64,000 bases of DNA from CAYLUN01 sp964386865 (GTDB lineage: Bacteria; Verrucomicrobiota; Kiritimatiellia; RFP12; UBA1067), in assembly GCA_964386865.1 (NCBI GenBank), contig CAYLUN010000005.1, forward strand, positions 1-64,000, in the 5' to 3' direction. The number at the start of each line of letters is the position of its first letter. Positions within the stretch are counted from its first letter, which is position 1. The position numbers were made by a program, and so were the translations under genes. Below, in pieces: positions 59,472 through 64,000 of this stretch. The notes under the pieces are model-generated. The model was not told the DNA's origin and ran no database searches. It worked only from the letters and a program-made list of their open reading frames with translations.

Positions 59472-59790
59472 GAATGGCTGTTTATGGTCGCGCTGCGTTT
59501 AAAGTGGGAGTATACCACGCTGCCGGTTCGGAGGGAAGCAACAGGGGCTGGAGGAATCGTATTCGGCCGCTTCAGTATCAACCCCACCATTCCACTGTTC
59601 CCGTTAGGTTGCGACTCGCCCACGTTAGGATCGATACCGATACCGACCCCGATGCTTTCTTTCATTTAAGGTCAGGGAAATGGAGGCGCCCGCCTCGCCA
59701 GTAACCGCCAGTAACCGAGTACATACACGCTTGACATAACCCATCATATTGTACATTATTTGTGCCAAATAACCCCTTATAAGGAGCATT
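59472..59790. other. Intergenic region with GATACC-type repeat and divergent promoters
   Basis: 319 nt without a credible gene. It holds short direct repeats: CGATACCGATACCGACCCCG near 59631-59651, and CCAGTAACCGCCAGTAACCG near 59698-59717. The right part contains the promoter of the ATPase gene. No tRNA or terminator is evident. Confidence 0.5.
59731..59759 (+). promoter_or_regulatory. Sigma-70-like promoter for the ATPase gene
   Basis: Consensus TTGACA (59731-59736) is followed after 17 nt by CATTAT (59754-59759). The ATPase ATG lies 31 nt further with AAGGAG in front of it. Confidence 0.6.
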
Positions 59791-61164
59791 ATGAACCGAT
59801 TGGCGTTTGCCTGCCTCATGGAATGGAAGCAGCGGGAGAAGCGGAAACCGCTCGTGCTGCGTGGCGCGCGCCAAGTCGGCAAATCGTACCTGGTCGAGGC
59901 CTTCGCGAAGCGCGAATTCCAAACCAGCCTGACCGTCAATGCGGATCGGGATCGAGCATTTCTCCGAAAAATCGTCCAGGAACCGCCTACCCGGATGGTG
60001 CAGTTGCTGGAGCTGGAGTACGGCCAGCGGGTCATCCCGGGGAAGACACTGCTCTTCTTCGATGAAATCCAGGCGGTCCCGGAATTTCTGGCGCGTCTCA
60101 GGTACTTCTATGAGGAGCTTCCCGACCTCCATGTCATTGCAGCCGGTTCACTGTTGGATTTCGTGTTGGAGGAGCATTCGTTTTCCATGCCCGTCGGACG
60201 TATCGAGTATTTGCACTTAGGTCCCATGACCTTTGGCGAGTTTCTCGATGCGACCGGAAACGAACGCTGGTCTGCCTTTCTGAACGCTTTCGGCTGCAAG
60301 GAGACGATGCCAGACACCGCACATCAGACGCTCTTGCGGCTCTTCCGTACCTTTCTGGCGCTCGGCGGAATGCCCGAGGCAGTCGAGACGTATGCCCGTA
60401 CACGTTCGTTGCTCGAAGCCGACCGCGTCAAGGAGTCAATCCTGGGGACGCTTCGCGACGATTTTGCCAAGTACGGGCAGCGGGTCAACCAGGAGCGACT
60501 CCTCAAGATGTTCAGTCGCTTGCCCGCCATGGTCGGGCAGCGCTTCAAGTTTGCAAACGTTTCGCGAGAGGACTCCGCACGCGACCTTGGCCGTAGCTTG
60601 CATCTGCTGGAACTCGCCCGGCTCGTTTACCGGGTCAGGCAGTCTTCATGCTCTGGACTGCCTGTTGGGGCGGGCGCACGGGAGGATGCCTTCAAAGTGC
60701 TGTTTCTCGACTGCGGCCTCCTGCTGCACGCCTGCGGCCTGAGGGCGGCTGACGTAGAGCGTGAGCCTGACCTGATGCTGGTGAATGCCGGCGCCGCAGT
60801 CGAACAGGTTGTGGGACAGCATCTGCTGTACGCCCGTCCGCCCTGGGAGCATCCGGAACTGTTTTACTGGGCGCGCGAAAAGCCGACCTCCGCAGCGGAG
60901 GTCGACTATGTGATCGTCCGAGGCGGAAGAGTCGTGCCGGTGGAGGTCAAAGCCGGGAAGACCGGCCGGCTGCGCTCGCTCTGGCAGTTCGTGGCCGAGA
61001 AGGAGGCGCGTCAGGCGCTGCGCTTCAACGCCGATAAACCTTCGCTGCTGGAGGTCACGGACACCATGCATGACAACACCCGCATCTCCTATCGCCTGCT
61101 GTCTCTGCCCTTGTATCTGCTCGACCACGCGAACCGGCTGGTCGACGAAACCCTCAACGTTTAA
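59791..61164 (+). CDS. AAA family ATPase with DUF4143 domain
   Basis: 457 residues with an AAGGAG ribosome-binding site. Walker A is RGARQVGKS near 24-32, Walker B LLFFDEIQ near 87-94, and a sensor region AAGSLLDF follows. The second half is DUF4143: FLALGGMPEAVETY and, near the end, a nuclease-like FYWAREKPTSAAEVDYVI with VPVEVKAGKTG, which resembles the E-x-K site of restriction-like nucleases. Such proteins are common accessory ATPases of unknown function, often mobile or variably present. It interrupts the polysaccharide genes and has its own promoter. Confidence 0.88.
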   Translation: MNRLAFACLMEWKQREKRKPLVLRGARQVGKSYLVEAFAKREFQTSLTVNADRDRAFLRKIVQEPPTRMVQLLELEYGQRVIPGKTLLFFDEIQAVPEFLARLRYFYEELPDLHVIAAGSLLDFVLEEHSFSMPVGRIEYLHLGPMTFGEFLDATGNERWSAFLNAFGCKETMPDTAHQTLLRLFRTFLALGGMPEAVETYARTRSLLEADRVKESILGTLRDDFAKYGQRVNQERLLKMFSRLPAMVGQRFKFANVSREDSARDLGRSLHLLELARLVYRVRQSSCSGLPVGAGAREDAFKVLFLDCGLLLHACGLRAADVEREPDLMLVNAGAAVEQVVGQHLLYARPPWEHPELFYWAREKPTSAAEVDYVIVRGGRVVPVEVKAGKTGRLRSLWQFVAEKEARQALRFNADKPSLLEVTDTMHDNTRISYRLLSLPLYLLDHANRLVDETLNV

Positions 61165-61185
61165 CGCTTAATCAAAATTCCAGGC

Positions 61186-61413
61186 TCACGGGCTGACGAC
61201 CCGATAGAAGCGCGCGGGAACGGTGTTGGTCTCGCACACCTCGGTCACCGCCCCTGTTGACGCGCAGACCCGCAGATCGCTCCAGTTGGTCACGCCCGGG
61301 GAGGAGGCGACCTGCACCCGGAACTGCCGCCTGCCGGCCGTCGCGGCGGCTTTCTGGAAGGCGCAGCGCACGTCCGAGGCGTCGGAGTTGGGGAATTCGG
61401 CGCGCTGCACCAT
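61186..61413 (-). pseudogene. Fragment of a secreted-protein C-terminal module
   Basis: A 75-residue frame reading FRVQVASSPGVTNWSDLRVC, then VPARFYRVVSP at the stop, matches the terminal module of many secreted PVC proteins; compare the tail of 45993-47744. No signal peptide, ribosome-binding site or upstream domain belongs to it, and its 5' side runs into a stop seven codons before the ATG. It is probably the remaining 3' end of a deleted gene. Confidence 0.5.
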
Positions 61414-61431
61414 CAGGATGTATGCGAATCT

Positions 61432-61794
61432 TCACCGGTTCCCGCGCGCGCCACGGCCGTTCTTGCCCTTGGCGCCACCATGTCCGTTCTTACCTTTGGC
61501 CCCGCCAAAACCGTTCTTGCCCTTCGCTCCGCCGTGGCCATTCTTGCCTTTGGCCCCGCCAAAACCGTTCTTTCCTTGGGGACCGCCCTGACGCGCGGCG
61601 GCGCCAGCCTGCTCCATGGCGATGGTTTCCTCTTTGCTGAGTTGGCCGTCGCCGTCCAGATCGAACTTTGCGATAATCTCTTCATGCGTTGGACGACCGC
61701 CCGCTTTGTCTTCTTCCGCCGCCACGGCCACAGCTGCGCCAAGCAGCAGGCCCAAACCGGCGATCACGAAAGTATTCTTGATTCTCTGTTTCAT
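61432..61794 (-). CDS. Secreted EF-hand protein with glycine-rich tandem repeats
   Basis: 120 residues from ATG 61794, with AAAGGAAGAAAG in front; signal peptide MKQRIKNTFVIAGLGLLLGA followed by AVAVAAEE. One EF-hand calcium loop, DLDGDGQLSKEE, sits near residues 45-56. The rest is a tandem of a nine-residue unit, GKNG(F/H)GGAK, with Phe and His alternating. Lys/Asn/Gly-rich repeats suggest an extended, positively charged outer-surface or matrix protein that could bind acidic glycan or calcium. A fragment of another gene overlaps the region downstream. Confidence 0.7.
   Translation of the reverse strand: MKQRIKNTFVIAGLGLLLGAAVAVAAEEDKAGGRPTHEEIIAKFDLDGDGQLSKEETIAMEQAGAAARQGGPQGKNGFGGAKGKNGHGGAKGKNGFGGAKGKNGHGGAKGKNGRGARGNR
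61454..61579. repeat. 27-bp coding tandem repeat (54-bp higher-order period)
   Basis: About four and a half units of a 27-bp sequence (core GGCAAGAACGGC on the minus strand) encode GKNGFGGAK and GKNGHGGAK in alternation, so the effective period is 54 bp. The DNA is conserved across units, indicating recent expansion and likely length variation between strains. Confidence 0.75.
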
Positions 61795-62277
61795 GTCTTT
61801 CTTCCTTTCTGCGTTGATGTTCTCTCTTCTTCTCGGGCCACGAACCCGTCGCGGCCCTAACACTAATTCCGCAAAACACCCTGATCTGTACACAGGGCTA
61901 AGGGTTCTGAAGAAGGGTATGGACACCACACCGGCCGGGGCGGCAGACAAGCTGCCGGGGTCTTCCACAACTCGGGTCGTTGTGACTTGAACTGCAGAGC
62001 GCAACAGAATCTCGCCGCCAATGGGCAATTATCGTGCCTGGGAAACCGTTATATGGCATCATACTGTGTACGTTGCGGGAGTGATTGCGGAACTAGTCTA
62101 ATGCGGGCACAGCCCGCAACCCAAGGAGTCAGGAGTCAGAAGTCAGAATAAAATGCCTCGAAAGCGTCGATTTTGTCGATCTTCCCATTCTGACTCCTGA
62201 CTTCTGACTCCTGACTCCTCGTGAACAACTTGTGTTTTATTGTCGTTGTTGGTTTGAAAGGCACTAAAGGGGCGCGC
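61795..62277. other. Long intergenic region between EF-hand gene and ECF gene
   Basis: 483 nt without a convincing gene. It contains a short hairpin, GCGGGCACAGCCCGC (62103-62117), and the heptamer-built inverted repeat described separately. The rest carries no obvious promoter box, but it should hold the divergent promoters of both flanking genes. Confidence 0.5.
62125..62220. repeat. Inverted repeat built from GAGTCAG/AAGTCAG heptamers
   Basis: Left arm 62125-62149 and right arm 62187-62220 are inverted copies made of tandem 7-mers (GAGTCAG, AAGTCAG) ending in AAT or ATT. The right arm has one extra heptamer. The 37-nt middle contains TCGAT direct repeats. Folded, this gives a hairpin with a stem of about 25 bp. 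It resembles a miniature mobile palindromic element; a degenerate relative lies inside the GH78 gene at 50471-50513. Confidence 0.7.
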
Positions 62278-62907
62278 ATGACCGAGAAGCAGGAAACCGA
62301 GTGGCGTGAAGCCTTGGCTACCGGGCGAGAGGGAGCCTTGGCAGAGGTGTGGGCCGAATGCGGGACCCGACTACGCAAGATGATCGAGTTTCGTCTGGAT
62401 CCCCGCCTTTGGGGTCGTGTCGACGCCGACGACGTGCTGCAGGATGTGTACCTTGCCGCAAGCCGCCGTCTGCCCGACTACCTGAGGGACCCGGCCGTCC
62501 CGGTGTTTGTGTGGCTGAGAACGATGACGCAGCAGGTTCTGGCGGACACCTATCGTCGGCACATAGGCGCTCAGAAGCGGGATGCGAGGTGTGATATCCC
62601 GCTGCATCGCCCCGCAACAGGATCATCATCTTCGATTTCCATCGCCGCCAAGCTGGCGGCGTCGCTGACATCGCCAAGCAAAGCTGCGGTGCGGGCAGAT
62701 GCCCGAGAGCAACTCTATGCGGCCCTTGAGAAGATGGATCCCATCGACCGGGAGGTGCTGGCTCTCAGGCATTTCGAGGATCTCGGTAATGACGAGGTGG
62801 CCGAAGTCCTGGGCCTGAAGAAGGCGGCGGCCAGCAATCGCTACGTGCGTGCGCTCAAGCGTTTGAAAGACATCATGTTGGAGGCCGGGTTTAACGAGTT
62901 CGCGTAA
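62278..62907 (+). CDS. ECF sigma factor of the kinase-associated PVC type
   Basis: 209 residues from ATG 62278 with AAGGGG upstream; an earlier GTG at 62221 lies in the inverted-repeat border. Region 2 (LRKMIEFRLDPRLWGRVDAD, then DVLQDVYLAASRRL) has the Arg-x-Asp-x-x-Asp-x-x-Gln core, and region 4 (LEKMDPIDREVLALRHFEDL, NDEVAEVLGLKKAAASNRYV) a helix-turn-helix. This branch is frequent in planctomycetes and relatives, where it stands next to Ser/Thr kinases, as here. The kinase start follows after 26 nt. Target genes are unknown. Confidence 0.88.
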   Translation: MTEKQETEWREALATGREGALAEVWAECGTRLRKMIEFRLDPRLWGRVDADDVLQDVYLAASRRLPDYLRDPAVPVFVWLRTMTQQVLADTYRRHIGAQKRDARCDIPLHRPATGSSSSISIAAKLAASLTSPSKAAVRADAREQLYAALEKMDPIDREVLALRHFEDLGNDEVAEVLGLKKAAASNRYVRALKRLKDIMLEAGFNEFA

Positions 62908-62933
62908 ACACGGTGCCGCGGAACTGCGGACCA

Positions 62934-64000
62934 ATGACTGAGCACAACAAGAAACAGATGACGATTGAGGAGATCACCGAAGATTTCCTTGAACGTCTGA
63001 AATCCGGGGAGCAGCCCTCCATAGCGGAATACCGCGAAGCCCACCCGGAGCATGCGGACGAGATCGCGAGTCTCTTCCCGGCCATGCTCGCGCTTGAGAA
63101 CTTGGGCGTAGAGCAGAACGCCCGGCGCGAGATGGCTCAATTGGGCCATGCCGCCAGCAGTGCCCATGCGCAGCGGTTAGGCGACTTCCGTATCATTCGC
63201 GAGATCGGACGCGGCGGCATGGGCGTCGTGTACGAAGCCGTGCAGGAGTCACTCAATCGTCGCGTTGCGGTAAAGGTGCTGGCCGCCGATTTCACCGCCT
63301 CCGCTACGGATCGACGTCGGTTTCAGCGGGAAGCCGAGGCCGCGGGCCAACTGTACCACACCAATATCGTGCCAGTCTTCGGTGTGGGGCAGCATGGACA
63401 GCTTCACTACTATGTCATGCAGTACATTGACGGTGTAGGGCTCGACGCTGTTCTGTCCGCGCTTCCCGCGATTCTCGGCGGCGGGGCCGCCGAGAAGTTG
63501 TGGGCTGGTGCGGAAGGGCCGGGCACCTCTGCCGCCCCGGCCGCCGAAGCCGCATCCTTGTTGGCACGCGACTATTGGCACAGCGTCGCACGCGTTGGCA
63601 TGCAGGTGGCGGAGGCACTGTCACATGCCCACAGTCACGGCGTTGTCCACCGTGATATCAAGCCTTCGAACTTGTTGATGGACAACGAAGGACGCGTGTG
63701 GGTGACTGATTTCGGTCTGGCCAAGCACGAAGCCGCTGAGTCCGTTACGATGAGTGGCGGGCTGGTCGGCACCTTGCGGTACATGGCCCCCGAGCAGTTC
63801 GATGGCGATGCGGATGCAAGAAGCGACGTCCACAGCCTGGGCCTGACGCTATACGAGTTGCTCGTGTTGGCTCCGGCGTTCCCCGAGACCGGCCACGGCG
63901 AACTTGTGCGTCTGAAGACGACGACCGAACCCGCACCCGTGAGAGCTGGGAACTCCGGCGTCCCACGGGACCTGGCAACCATCGTCGAGAAGGCGTGCTC
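62934..64000 (+). CDS. Ser/Thr protein kinase (3' end outside window)
   Basis: The frame is open from ATG 62934 to the window edge (355 codons). An N-terminal regulatory arm of about 90 residues precedes the kinase domain: EIGRGGMGVVYEA is the Gly loop, RVAVKVL the ATP-Lys, HRDIKPSNLL the catalytic loop, VTDFGLAK the metal Asp, and RYMAPEQF the activation-segment end. All key residues are present, so it should be active. A Gly/Ala/Pro-rich insert (about residues 180-210) lies inside the N-lobe-to-C-lobe region. It is transcribed with the ECF gene, and such pairs probably act as signalling units in which the kinase controls the sigma factor. Confidence 0.93.
   Translation, partial: MTEHNKKQMTIEEITEDFLERLKSGEQPSIAEYREAHPEHADEIASLFPAMLALENLGVEQNARREMAQLGHAASSAHAQRLGDFRIIREIGRGGMGVVYEAVQESLNRRVAVKVLAADFTASATDRRRFQREAEAAGQLYHTNIVPVFGVGQHGQLHYYVMQYIDGVGLDAVLSALPAILGGGAAEKLWAGAEGPGTSAAPAAEAASLLARDYWHSVARVGMQVAEALSHAHSHGVVHRDIKPSNLLMDNEGRVWVTDFGLAKHEAAESVTMSGGLVGTLRYMAPEQFDGDADARSDVHSLGLTLYELLVLAPAFPETGHGELVRLKTTTEPAPVRAGNSGVPRDLATIVEKAC

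Noticed and set aside
61172..61435. 87-codon minus-strand frame starting MKIRIHPDG
   Set aside because: Arg-rich and featureless; the overlapping frame ending ARFYRVVSP has a recognisable module.
61454..61579. Possible CRISPR-like array or minisatellite
   Set aside because: Units are directly adjacent with no spacers and keep a coding frame after a signal peptide, so this is a protein repeat.
62125..62220. Simple transcription terminator
   Set aside because: Stem is built of heptamer arrays, has a 37-nt loop and no T-run; a repeat element explains it better.
1..64000. tRNA, rRNA, CRISPR or integrase genes
   Set aside because: Looked for by eye; none found with enough support. A covariance-model tRNA scan would settle short RNAs.

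Overview
The window looks like a high-GC chromosome segment from a polysaccharide-degrading bacterium of the Planctomycetota-Verrucomicrobiota-Chlamydiota (PVC) superphylum. Kiritimatiellota, Lentisphaerota or Verrucomicrobiota fit best. The reasons are three formylglycine sulfatases, many secreted glycosidases, a hydrazine-synthase-alpha-like haem protein, a DUF6288-type protein, C-terminal tails of the 'ARFYRV' type, and an ECF sigma factor next to a planctomycete-style Ser/Thr kinase. No SusC/SusD pair or dedicated sugar transporter is present. The phylum is inferred from gene content only.

Layout. 1-716 (+) is the end of a GH95-like glycosidase. 743-44523 (-) is a long, almost uninterrupted array of secreted enzymes. 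In order of coordinate it holds: GH43, an unknown toroid-like protein, GH51, a GHL15-like protein, a GH42-like protein, sulfatase, GH29, a second GHL15-like protein, a beta-helix protein, a broken DUF5060 gene, a GH20/67-like protein, PL8, GH127/146, a beta-helix protein, GH99-like, two more beta-helix proteins, two sulfatases, an S9 peptidase, an acetylesterase, a DUF6288 PDZ/HEAT protein, an acetylesterase, an unrecognised family, an acetylesterase, and GH95-like. Many junctions are 4-nt ATGA or GTGA stop-start overlaps. 44621-47744 (+) is a divergent cluster: ECF sigma factor, small membrane protein, LTxxQ-like periplasmic protein and a secreted beta-propeller-like protein. 47723-59471 (-) continues with GH78, the HZS-alpha-like cytochrome, a Tat-exported Gfo/Idh/MocA oxidoreductase, a second copy of the unrecognised family, a MazF-like toxin-antitoxin pair, GH28 and a TauE/SafE-type exporter. 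59791-64000 is different in character: an AAA/DUF4143 ATPase (+), a gene fragment and an EF-hand glycine-rich repeat protein (-), then an ECF sigma factor and a Ser/Thr kinase (+) that runs off the edge.

How the genes fit together. The predicted activities (alpha- and beta-L-arabinofuranosidases, alpha-L-fucosidases, alpha-L-rhamnosidase, galacturonidase, polysaccharide lyase, galactosidase-like, three sulfatases, three acetylesterases) point to outside-the-cytoplasm digestion of a branched, acidic, acetylated and sulfated polymer rich in arabinose, rhamnose and fucose. Such a polymer could be a pectin-like or algal matrix polysaccharide. The exporter beside GH28 could remove sulfur oxyanions.

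The most unusual signals are: (i) a nearly common signal-peptide leader, conserved even in DNA, in front of about a dozen unrelated enzyme families, with an orphan leader relic at 6353-6406; (ii) two copies of an unrecognised family of about 550 residues; (iii) the HZS-alpha-like three-haem protein inside a glycan cluster; (iv) heptamer and palindromic repeats embedded in the GH78 gene, with a relative of the heptamer forming a large intergenic inverted repeat at 62125-62220; and (v) a promoter whose spacing predicts a leaderless GH95 mRNA.
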